Shown here piece after piece: positions 51,478 through 60,110 of a stretch of 64,000 bases of DNA (the stretch's first letter is position 1; each line of letters opens with the position of its first letter). The DNA comes from [Clostridium] scindens. Its GTDB lineage: Bacteria > Bacillota > Clostridia > Lachnospirales > Lachnospiraceae. Made by a program: the position numbers and the translations under genes. The notes under the pieces were generated by a model, which saw only the letters and a program-made list of their open reading frames with translations, had not been told where the DNA came from and searched no databases. Where the stretch lies: the NCBI RefSeq assembly GCF_019597925.1, contig NZ_CP080442.1, forward strand, positions 3,239,501-3,303,500, written 5' to 3'.

Positions 51478-52164
51478 TTATAGATACATTCTATCATTGA
51501 AAGCGTAAAAGGTAAATGGTATTTTAGATTTTTGTTGCTCTTTTAGTTCCAATACATGGCATTTCCCTCCCGCGTAGTATGCGGGCTTCATCTGCCCTTT
51601 CCTGAACGCGTCAAGGAACCCTTCCATCGTATGAAACCTTTCAGGGAAGTAAGTTGCACATACGCCCACCTTCTCCGGCACATGGCAATCGCTGGAGCCC
51701 AATGTGAAAAGGCCCAGTTCTAAAGCGTACCTTGCCGCCTTCTGGCATGCCTCCACAGAAGTGCTTCCGTTTAGCACCTCCAGGCCATGAAGGCCTTTTA
51801 CCTTGCGCAGATTCTCCTCTAGTCCCCGGTTGTTATTGCGGAAAGGATGCGCCGCAAAGCACACGCCTCCCTGGGCGTTTACCAGATCGATAAAGTCCTG
51901 GGCCGGGATTCTCTCTGTGGGATAATCTTCAATTCCAAACGCCACAATATCTCCTTGCAGGGAGTAGTACTCAATCCCGACGAAGATTGGGAATCCTGTA
52001 TCTTTGGAATATTCTGCCGCATACTCCTTAAGCCCCATGCTGTCATGATCCGTGACGCAGATTCCCTCAAGTCCCTTCATCCGGGCAATCTGTACCATTT
52101 GATCAAGCGCAAGGAAACTGTCTTTGGAATATGTCATTTCATGCATATGCGTATCTATAAACAT
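51478..52164 (-). CDS. PHP-domain phosphoesterase
   Basis: A 228-residue metal-dependent phosphoesterase of the PHP family. Motifs in order: DTHMHEMTYSKD (residues 3-14), VTDHDSMGLKEYA near residue 36, FAAHPFR and GSSDCHVPE near residue 180, giving the histidine/aspartate tri-metal site. Substrates of such stand-alone PHP proteins are various (histidinol phosphate, nucleotides, RNA ends). Directly upstream of yedF by 40 bases. Confidence 0.85.
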   Translation of the reverse strand: MFIDTHMHEMTYSKDSFLALDQMVQIARMKGLEGICVTDHDSMGLKEYAAEYSKDTGFPIFVGIEYYSLQGDIVAFGIEDYPTERIPAQDFIDLVNAQGGVCFAAHPFRNNNRGLEENLRKVKGLHGLEVLNGSTSVEACQKAARYALELGLFTLGSSDCHVPEKVGVCATYFPERFHTMEGFLDAFRKGQMKPAYYAGGKCHVLELKEQQKSKIPFTFYAFNDRMYL

Positions 52165-52259
52165 GGCCTGCTCTCCTTCTCTTAATTCCCATTATATAAA
52201 CCCAGGCCCCCGGCTTCAAATAGAGTTTTTTTATATGTCCCTTGTTATATAGATATCGT

Positions 52260-53603
52260 CTATAAGTTTAATTTTTTACGCCAAATCCCCGATTTTACAT
52301 AGCATATCCCGATCGGGACCGAGGATGCCGGGGCGATCATGCAGGCAAGGAATACTCCTGTAAGCCCCAGCGCCTGGTCAAGCAGGATTACCAGCACCAC
52401 CCGGACCAGAATACAGTTAACAAAAGAACTAAGAAGTACAAACCAGGTATGCCCCGCGCCTAGCGCAAATCCATGATATATCATGAATATGGCATAGAAT
52501 ATCTGGCCGATCATCTCAATCCTGAGATTTTGAACCGCCACGGCCGCCACGTCTGCCTCCCGTGTGAAGAGTCTCACCAGGAGCGGCGCGCCAGCCTCTA
52601 CAGCCACAATCAGCACCATCGATGCCAGCATGGTAATCTTCATGGCCTCATAGAGGATCTCCTTGGCGCGGCTATATTTGTCCGCTCCCAGCGTCTGCGC
52701 CACCATCGTGGAAGTAGCGCTGCTGATCGCCAAGGTAAAGAGCAGGCAGAAGTCCTTGATCTTCGCGGCAACGCCTCCCCCGGCGGAAGCCGCTACGCCA
52801 TAATGGTTAATATACCTGGTGACAGTAAGCCAGGACAGGCCTGCAAGCGACATCTGAATCGCGCAGGGAATGCCAAGCGCCAGTATCCTCGCAAAACGCT
52901 TCAGCTGAATCTGCGGGTGACGGATGCATATGCCAAATACGTCTCTGCTCCTAAGCACGTGTACAAGAATCAGCACAAAAGAGATGCCCTGCGCGATAAC
53001 AGTGGCAAGCCCTGCTCCTGCGGTTCCCATTTTCAATCCACCCACGAACAGAATATCCAGCACGATGTTCGCGCAGGTAGAAATGATGATGATCAGCATC
53101 GGCCGCCGGGAGTCCCCCACGCCTCGCACAGCTGCTACCAAAGCATTGTAGCCGAAGATAAACATCGTTCCTATCGTGCATATCCGCAGATAGGCCAGCG
53201 ATTCCCCATATGCTGGCGCGCCCAGCGCCATAAGCATGGAAGAGGCGAAAGTCCTAAGAAGTATGGCTGTTGCCAGGGACAGAATCATAAAGCTATAGAA
53301 AAGCGTATTGGTGGTCTCTTTTCTGGCCTCTTCTTCCCGGGCGCCAAAGAACTGGCCAATCAGGATATTGCCGCCCTGAGACAGCCCGATCGCGATCTGG
53401 GTTACCAGCAGCATGACCTGGCTGGAATTATTGATGCCGGAGATTCCCCTGCTGCCAATAAAATGACCGGATATCAGAAGATCCGCCATGCTGTACAGAG
53501 ACTGCATCAAATTCATGACCACAAGAGGAAGCGCATACTGTATCAAGGTCTGCCGCACCCTGCCTATAGTCAGGTCAAACGTCTTTTCCTCCACGCCTTT
53601 CAT
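52260..53603 (-). CDS. MATE-family multidrug/Na+ or H+ antiporter
   Basis: A 447-residue efflux protein with about twelve membrane helices in two MATE repeats (QTLIQYALPLVVMNLMQSLY first, and FARILALGIPCAIQMSLAGL second). Substrate unknown; family members export cationic drugs or small metabolites. The start MKGVEE at 53603 follows GGAGGG by 6 bases; an upstream in-frame Met lies inside the preceding terminator. Confidence 0.9.
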   Translation of the reverse strand: MKGVEEKTFDLTIGRVRQTLIQYALPLVVMNLMQSLYSMADLLISGHFIGSRGISGINNSSQVMLLVTQIAIGLSQGGNILIGQFFGAREEEARKETTNTLFYSFMILSLATAILLRTFASSMLMALGAPAYGESLAYLRICTIGTMFIFGYNALVAAVRGVGDSRRPMLIIIISTCANIVLDILFVGGLKMGTAGAGLATVIAQGISFVLILVHVLRSRDVFGICIRHPQIQLKRFARILALGIPCAIQMSLAGLSWLTVTRYINHYGVAASAGGGVAAKIKDFCLLFTLAISSATSTMVAQTLGADKYSRAKEILYEAMKITMLASMVLIVAVEAGAPLLVRLFTREADVAAVAVQNLRIEMIGQIFYAIFMIYHGFALGAGHTWFVLLSSFVNCILVRVVLVILLDQALGLTGVFLACMIAPASSVPIGICYVKSGIWRKKLNL

Positions 53604-53647
53604 CGTCTTCCCTCCATTCTCATCCTTTGTAATAGGAAGATAAAACA

Positions 53648-53684
53648 AATCTGGGACAGGGCATAGAATGCCCCATCCCAGATT
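53648..53684 (-). terminator. Terminator after the YitT gene
   Basis: AATCTGGGA and TCCCAGATT plus GGGCAT/ATGCCC form an interrupted 15-bp stem, followed by TTTGTTTT on the minus strand. Confidence 0.75.
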
Positions 53685-53702
53685 AGAATCGCTTGTTTTC
53701 TA

Positions 53703-54590
53703 TTATAGCCTTTTTTCGAAATTGCCGTCTACATGGCATCCTTCCGTAAATATCATGAAGGCATTGGGGTCTATGCTATGGACGATCTGCTTGATCTGTC
53801 CCACCTCGTACTTGGATATCATTACAAATAAAATATAGGAAGTCTTATTGGTGTAGGCGCCTTCCCCGTCCCAGTTGGTGACGCCCCGGCCCGTCTGCTC
53901 AATAATGGCCCTGGAGATGCCCATCTTCTTGGTAAATATCATGACGCTGGTATTAATATTCTGGATATGTACTCTGTCAATAGCCATGGCTAGCACGGTA
54001 GTATAAATCAATGAATAGATGACAATCTCTATATTAAATAAGAACAGACAGATTGCATAGACGAATATATTCATCAATATATTAATCTTGCCTACGCTGA
54101 TATTCGGATACTTCTTAGAGCAGCAAAGCCCTATAATATCCTGTCCGCCTCCGGAACTTCTTCCTCTTAGCACAAGCCCTGTTCCGGTTCCCGCAATGAT
54201 TCCGCCAATGATGCAGGCTGTCAGATAATCCTCGATCAGCGGCACGGCTGGAATCGGCACGACTACAAGGAACATACTCTGCATGCCTACGGTAATGAGC
54301 GTCTTGATCGCGAATTCCTTCCCCAGTATCTTCAGTCCCATATAGAACAAAGGAATATTAATGATAAAGTATAAGATACCGGAAAGATCCACGCCCGATG
54401 GCACCGGCACATGCAGTACGCTGACTACGAATGTACGCATCAGCTGGGCAATTCCCATGAACCCTCCATTATATAATCCAAGCGGTATAATTATTAAGTT
54501 TACTCCCAAAGCGAACATCAGGCTGCCGCCCACCGCATAAGCCGCCTGCATAATCAATTGCTTCTTTTTTGCGTCTAACTTCTCTGCCAT
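53703..54590 (-). CDS. YitT-family membrane protein (DUF2179 tail)
   Basis: A 295-residue protein with five or six helices in the first 200 residues (starting AYAVGGSLMFALGVNLIIIP), GRSSGGGQDIIGL near residue 145, and a soluble C-terminal DUF2179 domain (about 205-290, ending VDGNFEKRL). Paralogues are numerous in Firmicutes; function is not established. An AT-rich 100-base spacer precedes it. Confidence 0.88.
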   Translation of the reverse strand: MAEKLDAKKKQLIMQAAYAVGGSLMFALGVNLIIIPLGLYNGGFMGIAQLMRTFVVSVLHVPVPSGVDLSGILYFIINIPLFYMGLKILGKEFAIKTLITVGMQSMFLVVVPIPAVPLIEDYLTACIIGGIIAGTGTGLVLRGRSSGGGQDIIGLCCSKKYPNISVGKINILMNIFVYAICLFLFNIEIVIYSLIYTTVLAMAIDRVHIQNINTSVMIFTKKMGISRAIIEQTGRGVTNWDGEGAYTNKTSYILFVMISKYEVGQIKQIVHSIDPNAFMIFTEGCHVDGNFEKRL

Positions 54591-54699
54591 CTCCGTATCC
54601 CATTCCTCTTGAATAAATATTCATTAATAACCTTTCATCATTCTAGCATCTGCTATCTGGATTTACAATGATAATCTAAAATATAACAAAAAAGAATTT

Positions 54700-54726
54700 T
54701 AAAAAACCTGAGGGGTTACCTCAGGT
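54700..54726 (-). terminator. Terminator overlapping the alarmone synthetase stop codon
   Basis: ACCTGAGG/CCTCAGGT with loop GGTTA is followed by TTTTTTA on the minus strand. The stem covers the stop codon at 54716-54718. Confidence 0.85.
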
Positions 54727-55429
54727 CAGGCAGCACATGATTTTCCTGGCTGTTCCTATGTTTATTTGTACTAGTCTTTAACTCTTCGTGTTTTTCCAGG
54801 CAATCCTGGATTGCCTCATTCAGGGACAGCATCTTCTCATCCAATGTTGATACCATCTCCGCACACTCTCTTAATTCCCTGCTGATATATTCCGGCGCGT
54901 TTCCTTCAAACTTATAGTAGATCTTATGCTCCAGACTGGCCCAAAAGTCCATGGCTATGGTACGTATCTGTATCTCCACTTTCGTATCTACCACGCTGTC
55001 CGATAAGAAGATCGGCACGGATACCAGCATGTGATAACTCTTATAGCCGCTTTCCTTTGGATTCTTGATATAATCCTTGATGGACAGCACCTTAAGATCG
55101 CTCTGGTTGCCGATCATCTCGGCCAGCCTGTAGATATCGGATGTAAAGGAGCAGATTAAACGTACGCCGGCAATGTCATTGACATACTTAACCATGTTCT
55201 CGATCGATATCTCATAGCCATACTTTCTCAGTTTCTTTACAATACTTTCTGCCGTCTTTACTCTTGTCTTAATATGTTCAATCGGATTGTACTGATGTAC
55301 ATGCTGGAATTCGTCATTTAATATCTCAAGCTTGGTCCCCACTTCCTTAAGCGCGGAAGTATACAGGAACATAACTGTCTTCCAACTGTCCACATCCTCA
55401 TAGTTCTTGATAGCATTCTCCATAATCAA
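54716..55429 (-). CDS. Small alarmone synthetase (RelA/SpoT domain)
   Basis: A 237-residue protein consisting of the (p)ppGpp synthetase domain only, as in YjbM/YwaC (RelQ/RelP). Conserved parts: RVKTAESIVKKLRKYG, VNDIAGVRLICSF, PKESGYKSYHM and the Glu in VEIQIRTIAMDFWASLEHK. No hydrolase, TGS or ACT domain. It would make pppGpp/ppGpp under stress. Start is TTG 55429 (AGGAG 8 bases upstream) or ATG 55423 (14 bases). Confidence 0.9.
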   Translation of the reverse strand: MIMENAIKNYEDVDSWKTVMFLYTSALKEVGTKLEILNDEFQHVHQYNPIEHIKTRVKTAESIVKKLRKYGYEISIENMVKYVNDIAGVRLICSFTSDIYRLAEMIGNQSDLKVLSIKDYIKNPKESGYKSYHMLVSVPIFLSDSVVDTKVEIQIRTIAMDFWASLEHKIYYKFEGNAPEYISRELRECAEMVSTLDEKMLSLNEAIQDCLEKHEELKTSTNKHRNSQENHVLPDLR

Positions 55430-55545
55430 TTAGGTCTCTCCTCTCTTGCCGAAGAGTTAATTCCGTACTGTTATAGTATATCATATAGGACATGGCATTG
55501 TCATGGAATTCACATTTATTTAAGAAAGAGATTATATTTCGACAA

Positions 55546-56070
55546 TTAGAACTCAATTCCTTCCCGCGCCAGTTTTCCCAGGTCGTAAGGGTGCTTAATC
55601 TTATGCATCTCCGTGGCATAATCCGCGATCTCTTTCATGCGGTCAGATACCTGATGCCCGGTCAGCACGATCTCCAGCCCCCGCGGCTTATGCTGAAGGA
55701 AGCTGATCAACTTCTCCTCGCTCAATACCTTTAGTCCCACCGCGCACAGGGCCTCGTCCATTACCAGCAGGTCAAACGGGCTGCAGAACTTGACGATCTC
55801 ATCCAGCGCCTTATTGTTATAATGCAGAAGTTCTGCCTTCTCATCCCCGTTCATGCGGCTTACAAACTTCACCTGCTCTCTTCCCGGCAGGCAGGTAATA
55901 TTCGAAATCTGTTCCAGTATCTTCCGCTCGTTGGAAGAGTTATCCTTTAGAAACTGGAAAAACAGCACACGAAATCCATGTCCGGCAGCCCTGACCGCCT
56001 GGCCTACGGCAGCCGTGGTCTTTCCCTTCCCGTCTCCAAAATATATATGTATTCTCCCTGTATCCATCAT
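55546..56070 (-). CDS. Corrinoid adenosyltransferase (CobO/BtuR-type)
   Basis: A 174-residue ATP:cob(I)alamin adenosyltransferase that makes adenosylcobalamin or adenosylcobyrinate. The P-loop is FGDGKGKTTAAVGQAVRA (residues 11-28), with KPRGLEIVLTGHQ and Walker B FDLLVMDEALCA. No other B12 biosynthesis genes are near, suggesting salvage. It is flanked by non-cobalamin genes, with about 115 bases to the alarmone gene. Confidence 0.92.
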   Translation of the reverse strand: MMDTGRIHIYFGDGKGKTTAAVGQAVRAAGHGFRVLFFQFLKDNSSNERKILEQISNITCLPGREQVKFVSRMNGDEKAELLHYNNKALDEIVKFCSPFDLLVMDEALCAVGLKVLSEEKLISFLQHKPRGLEIVLTGHQVSDRMKEIADYATEMHKIKHPYDLGKLAREGIEF

Positions 56071-56135
56071 ACTCTACATACCCGCCTTCATCTGTAGTCT
56101 CGCCTTTGGTCTTTGTAGGTTCCCCTGCCCCAGTC

Positions 56136-56168
56136 AAAAAAAGAGCAGCAAGAGTTATCTCTTACTGC
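56136..56168 (-). terminator. Terminator after the PTS IIC-like gene
   Basis: Minus strand GCAGTAAGAG/CTCTTGCTGC with loop ATAA (complement of 56145-56168), followed by seven T. Confidence 0.9.
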
Positions 56169-56206
56169 CCATTATAATAGTTTCACGGAAGATTGTATAG
56201 TAATTC

Positions 56207-57271
56207 TTAAAACTCCAGCTTCATGTCGCCGAATTTGATCCACTGCTTCTTGCGCATGAACTCGGAGATGCCAAGGGTAACGATTGCCGGCAGGATGATC
56301 TGGATCAGCAGTATCTTGATCAGAACCACCATCCCAGGCTCTGTCTGGATCATCGTCTGCCAGGTCATGATCTGCCCCACCAGTCCCGCGGTACCCATGC
56401 CGGAACCTGTGGCATTGCTGGTCATATGCAGCACCATGGTTCCCACTGGTCCCAGTACGGCGCTTGATAATATAGCCGGCAGCCAGATCACAGGCTTCCT
56501 AACAATGTTCGGAACCTGCAGCATAGATGTGCCGATTCCCTGCGCCAAAAGGCCGCCGATCTTATTCTCCCTGTAGCTTGCCACAGCGAACCCGACCATG
56601 TTGCAACAGCACCCCACGGTCGCTGCACCGGCCGCAAGTCCGGACAGATTCAGGATGATTCCAAGCGCCGCGGAACTGATCGGCAACGTCAGGATCATTC
56701 CCATCAATACGGATACGATGATTCCCATCAGGAAAGGCTGCTGTTCCGTCCCCCAGTTGATCAAAGAGCCCAGCCATGCCATGAACCCTGAAATCGGAGG
56801 CCCAAGGAGCAGACCCACTGCCGCCCCTGACCCGATTGCTACAATCGGCGTGACCAGGATATCTACCTTCGTCTTCCCTGCTACCAGGTGACCGAAGAAT
56901 ATGCCCACATAGGCTGCGATAAACGCCCCAAGAGGCTCTCCTGGCCCAGCATATACCATGGTTCCCTCTACCAGAACCGTGCCAGCCAGAAGATTGCTTG
57001 CAAATGCGCCCACCATTCCGGCAGTTGCCGCCGATACCACGACCAGCGGCGGTTCTTTGAACTTATAAGCCACTGCCACGCCGATGCCGGCTCCCGTCAA
57101 AGAAGCCGCAACCTTCCCAATCACATAGATCATCCCGCCAACAGAACCTCCGAGCAGCGTTCCCACCTGCTGGATAATCGTGCCAATGATCAGAGTGGCA
57201 AATAACCCTTGCGCCATCGCGCTCAATCCCTCAATAAAAATCCGGTCTAATGCTTTTTTTAACTTTTCCAT
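56207..57271 (-). CDS. PTS IIC-like membrane protein (PTS_EIIC_2)
   Basis: A 354-residue membrane protein with about nine helices, resembling the PTS_EIIC_2 family: sugar-transporter-like integral proteins without IIA/IIB domains. Visible features are GPPISGFMAWLGSLINWG, an unusual GCCCNMVGFA with three cysteines in a row, and GTAGLVGQIMTWQTM. No PTS partner gene is nearby, so sugar transport is not shown. Start at 57271 follows AAGGAGA. Confidence 0.75.
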   Translation of the reverse strand: MEKLKKALDRIFIEGLSAMAQGLFATLIIGTIIQQVGTLLGGSVGGMIYVIGKVAASLTGAGIGVAVAYKFKEPPLVVVSAATAGMVGAFASNLLAGTVLVEGTMVYAGPGEPLGAFIAAYVGIFFGHLVAGKTKVDILVTPIVAIGSGAAVGLLLGPPISGFMAWLGSLINWGTEQQPFLMGIIVSVLMGMILTLPISSAALGIILNLSGLAAGAATVGCCCNMVGFAVASYRENKIGGLLAQGIGTSMLQVPNIVRKPVIWLPAILSSAVLGPVGTMVLHMTSNATGSGMGTAGLVGQIMTWQTMIQTEPGMVVLIKILLIQIILPAIVTLGISEFMRKKQWIKFGDMKLEF

Positions 57272-57658
57272 CTTTCCTCTCCTTGTAGTTTACATACAAT
57301 TTTACAACTGTCTTGTCATACGAAGTCATTTGAAAAAGTTTATCATATTCCTCAAGTTAAATCAAGCAATGTTGATGATTTATTCCTGTTCCACTTCATG
57401 GTTCCTTAAGATTATTTATGATTAGATAATGATATCTTCATTTTTTCTTTAGTGCAGTGTCACACAATGGACACATTTAACTTATATACTGTAAATATCA
57501 AATGAAAGACGTTAACTTAAATTTATATAGATTGTTTTTTTCATTCCCTTTCCTCAAGATGCGGCGTAAAACCCGCATCTTTTTCCTTTTAATGCTTTAC
57601 AGCGCATTCTAAAATGGATATACTTTTAGGTATTCATTAACTAAAGCGAGGTATGCAT
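57272..57658. other. AT-rich spacer with a plus-strand terminator-like hairpin
   Basis: No gene. AAGATGCGG/CCGCATCTT (57556-57564 with 57573-57581) with a T tract after it is a good plus-strand terminator, but I find no gene upstream on that strand. TTGATT-17-TAAACT (minus strand, roughly 57345-57375) may be the promoter of the PTS-like gene. Confidence 0.5.
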
Positions 57659-57922
57659 ATGTTCCGATTATGGGGAAAAGAATTTAAAGACAACAGGATG
57701 CTTAGGGATACCGTCATCTGCGATGATACCGAGGACACCCGTACGCATAAAATATTCAACGCGCTGGATGCCATCTGCTATGAATTTGATTTGAGCAAGC
57801 CCATCTGGCTGGATTCCACCATCGAAGAATTTAAGAAACATGATAAGGCAAGATTTACACAGGATAATTTTGTGGATTCCATTGATTTTGATTACCTGGA
57901 AATCCATGTTATTGAGGAGTGA
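57659..57922 (+). CDS. Conserved hypothetical protein
   Basis: An 87-residue acidic protein (FRLWGKEFKDNRMLRDTVIC at the start; WLDSTIEEFKKHDKARFTQD in the centre; ending EIHVIEE). No signal peptide, membrane segment or metal motif. I do not recognise a characterised family. ATG 57659 is favoured over ATG 57653 by spacing to GAGG. It ends 3 bases before a large palindrome. Confidence 0.65.
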   Translation: MFRLWGKEFKDNRMLRDTVICDDTEDTRTHKIFNALDAICYEFDLSKPIWLDSTIEEFKKHDKARFTQDNFVDSIDFDYLEIHVIEE

Positions 57923-57925
57923 GGG

Positions 57926-58148
57926 GAATTGGGAATTGGTGGTGGCAGACGCCCGGAAGGGGCTGGGGGAATTTTTCCGACGCTTCGGCGCCTCCATCTC
58001 ATGCACCGGGATGTAAGGCTTTGGGAGAGTCGTCCGCTGACTCCTCTCCCAAGGCCTAACATCGCGGGCATGGATATTCCGGACGCCTCCGCTTCCCTCC
58101 AAAATTCCCCCCAGCCCCTTCCGGGCTCCTCCACGCTATTGGCAATTC
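57926..58148. repeat. Large imperfect palindrome 1 (223 bp)
   Basis: Two arms of about 105 bases centred at 58037. The outer ends are GAATTG and CAATTC. The block GCCCGGAAGGGGCTGGGGG (from 57951) pairs with its complement ending at 58125. The inner block GATGTAAGGCTTTGGGAGAG (58010-58029) pairs with CTCTCCCAAGGCCTAACATC (58044-58063) using wobble or single mismatches. The arms diverge between the blocks. No supported gene lies within. It starts 3 bases after the plus-strand gene. Confidence 0.85.
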
Positions 58149-58199
58149 AGCGTGAGTGCGGCCACTACTATACACCTGACAATTAGCAACTCTAAGCCT

Positions 58200-58330
58200 G
58201 AAGTTCTAGGGCGTTTCGTATTCCCTATTTACTCATATTCACTTATATTCCTTATTTATATATATTCTCCGTTCACTCATATCCTCTATTGCATATATTC
58301 CACCTTTACTTAAATTCCTTATCTCCTCCT
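58200..58330. repeat. Degenerate AT-rich tandem repeats
   Basis: Irregular repeats of CATATTCC/TATATTCCTTAT-like units of 12-18 bases, each imperfect. No hairpin or gene. It separates the two large palindromes. Confidence 0.5.
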
Positions 58331-58362
58331 CAATACACAATCCCCCGCGCAACACCCACGCA

Positions 58363-58696
58363 GGAATTCCCTCTCGGGCGATATTCGGTAAGGCTTTACA
58401 GCAGCCAGGCCAGAGACAGCTGGAGGGGCGGCGTTCGGCATGTCGAATAAGCCCCGGACTTTGTTGCTGAAAAAACTGCCCAAACGTGGTATGGGAATTT
58501 TATCTCAAATAAAATTCCCAAGAGTCTCTGAGCCGCGAAATCCCTTCAGGATTTCACGGCGAATAGACTCGGTTGCCACGTTTGGACAGTTTTTGAAGTT
58601 ACAAAGTCCAGGCGAAGAGAGTCAGGCCAAACGCCGCCCCTCCGGCTGCCTCTGGCCGTCCTCCATAAAGCCACGCCATATCGCCCAATAAATTCC
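58363..58696. repeat. Large imperfect palindrome 2 (334 bp), branched
   Basis: The outer stem has arms of about 125 bases (58363-58492 with 58570-58696): GGAATT/AATTCC, GGGCGATAT/ATATCGCCC, GGCTTTA/TAAAGCC, GGCCAGAG/CTCTGGCC, GGAGGGGCGGCGTT/AACGCCGCCCCTCC, GGACTTTGT/ACAAAGTCC, CCAAACGTGG/CCACGTTTGG. It encloses two hairpins: GGGAATTTTAT/ATAAAATTCCC (58493-58519, perfect) and GAGTCT/AGACTC with GCCG/CGGC and GAAATCC/GGATTTC (58522-58569). Many arm differences are G-U compatible. It ends 1 base before the stop of the minus-strand permease gene. Confidence 0.88.
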
Positions 58697-58697
58697 C

Positions 58698-60110
58698 TTA
58701 CTCGCTCCGTATCGCCGCCAGCGGGCTCAGCCTCATTGCCCTTAGCGATGGGAAGTATCCCGCGGCCACGCCTACCAGCATTGCGAATCCCATGGACAGG
58801 ATCACCAGCCACCAGGGGATGTACGAGATATTTCCATCGATGCCCATTGCCGCTCCATTGCCGGTCAGGATATTGATGACAAAGGACATCAGGAAACTTA
58901 GGATATTTCCGATGACGCCGCCGATCAGGCCTATGAATGCCGCTTCTATCAGGAACATCTGCTTGATGTTCTTCAGGCTGCAGCCCAATACTTTGATGAC
59001 GCCGATCTCTTTGGTCCGTTCATAGATGGACATCATCATCGTATTGGCAATTCCGATTGCCGCAACCAGAAGGGAGACTGCTCCGATTCCTCCGAGCACG
59101 GCCTGGACGATGGCGAACTGGCCTTTCATGCTGTCCAGATATTCGGCGTTGGTCTCCACATTGTACCCCATCTCCCGGACGATTCTGGCGACGCTGTCCA
59201 CACTGTCTATGTCATCCACTTTTAACTGCGCGTAAGAGTAGCAGAATTCCTTGTATGGCTTGCCAGACTTTGTCGTCGGCTGCCCGGGGATCACCCTTCC
59301 GTTAAACTCTTTTTTCAGTATCTGCTTCAAGGTATCTAGATCGCAGAATATGTTATAGTAATTGGCATTGTATTCATCCGGGCTGCCTGCAACGATTCCG
59401 CTTGCCTTTGCCACATGCTTGGCTATGGTCTTGGGCTGGGCCTGCTTCCCGTCACCGCTGTCCGAACTGCCGGAGGCTTCGCCGCCGTTCTGGCTGCCCT
59501 GGCTATAATATCCTTCCTGATCCAGGATCAGGAATACAGAATCTTTCGCCAGATCGATATCCGGCAGCCTTCCGGTCTCATAATATCCTTTTCCCGAGCC
59601 TTTCTCATTGAACATGGTCAGGACTCCATTGCCGTATACCAGGTTCAAATGCCCGGAATTTGGCTTCGGCAGGGATCCTTCCGCCAGATTGATATTCCTT
59701 GCCTCCATGGCCTCCGGCGTCGTAGCCAGGAGCTGCCCGTTGCCCTCGTAGCCGCCCTTTAGCAGTACCACCGGCAGTTCATATACCGGCGATGCCAGGG
59801 TTACATGTTCCAGTTTTGACAGCCTGGCCAGCAGCTGATCATTAATATATTTGGTTGGCTGCTCTTCTTCCTTCCTAGAGGAAGAGTACATCATAGAGTT
59901 GCCTGCCTGCGCGCCGCTTACCTTAATGGTAGTCAGGCCGCCTGACTGCTCTACCTCGCGGTACAGGGACTGCTGCATTCCAAGTCCCAATGATATCATG
60001 ACGACAATGGATGCTGTGCCGATGACCACTCCGAGGACGGTCAGGAAAGTACGGAGTTTGCGCCGTTTCAGGTTGCTAGTGCTCATCCTCAGAAGGTCCA
60101 TCCAATTCAT
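58698..60110 (-). CDS. MacB-type ABC transporter permease (second system)
   Basis: A 470-residue FtsX/MacB-like permease. N-terminal helix (about 18-42, RTFLTVLGVVIGTASIVVMI), large extracytoplasmic domain (about 50-340) with a serine/glycine/glutamine-rich insert (GSQNGGEASGSSDSGDGKQA), then three helices with the coupling loop ERTKEIGVIKVLGCSLKNIK. ATG 60110 follows GGAGGG by 8 bases; the upstream Met contains that site. The gene overlaps the CARDB-like gene by 35 bases. Confidence 0.9.
   Translation of the reverse strand: MNWMDLLRMSTSNLKRRKLRTFLTVLGVVIGTASIVVMISLGLGMQQSLYREVEQSGGLTTIKVSGAQAGNSMMYSSSRKEEEQPTKYINDQLLARLSKLEHVTLASPVYELPVVLLKGGYEGNGQLLATTPEAMEARNINLAEGSLPKPNSGHLNLVYGNGVLTMFNEKGSGKGYYETGRLPDIDLAKDSVFLILDQEGYYSQGSQNGGEASGSSDSGDGKQAQPKTIAKHVAKASGIVAGSPDEYNANYYNIFCDLDTLKQILKKEFNGRVIPGQPTTKSGKPYKEFCYSYAQLKVDDIDSVDSVARIVREMGYNVETNAEYLDSMKGQFAIVQAVLGGIGAVSLLVAAIGIANTMMMSIYERTKEIGVIKVLGCSLKNIKQMFLIEAAFIGLIGGVIGNILSFLMSFVINILTGNGAAMGIDGNISYIPWWLVILSMGFAMLVGVAAGYFPSLRAMRLSPLAAIRSE

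Noticed and set aside
57668..58102. A 144-residue minus-strand frame over the first palindrome
   Set aside because: It overlaps a better-supported gene and half of it is palindrome sequence; no ribosome site.
58200..58330. Possible CRISPR array from repeated TATTCC units
   Set aside because: The units are irregular, low-complexity and not separated by unique spacers of equal length; no cas genes are near.
58440..58691. An 83-residue frame inside the second palindrome
   Set aside because: It lies wholly within the inverted repeat, with composition explained by the repeat, and has no start signal.
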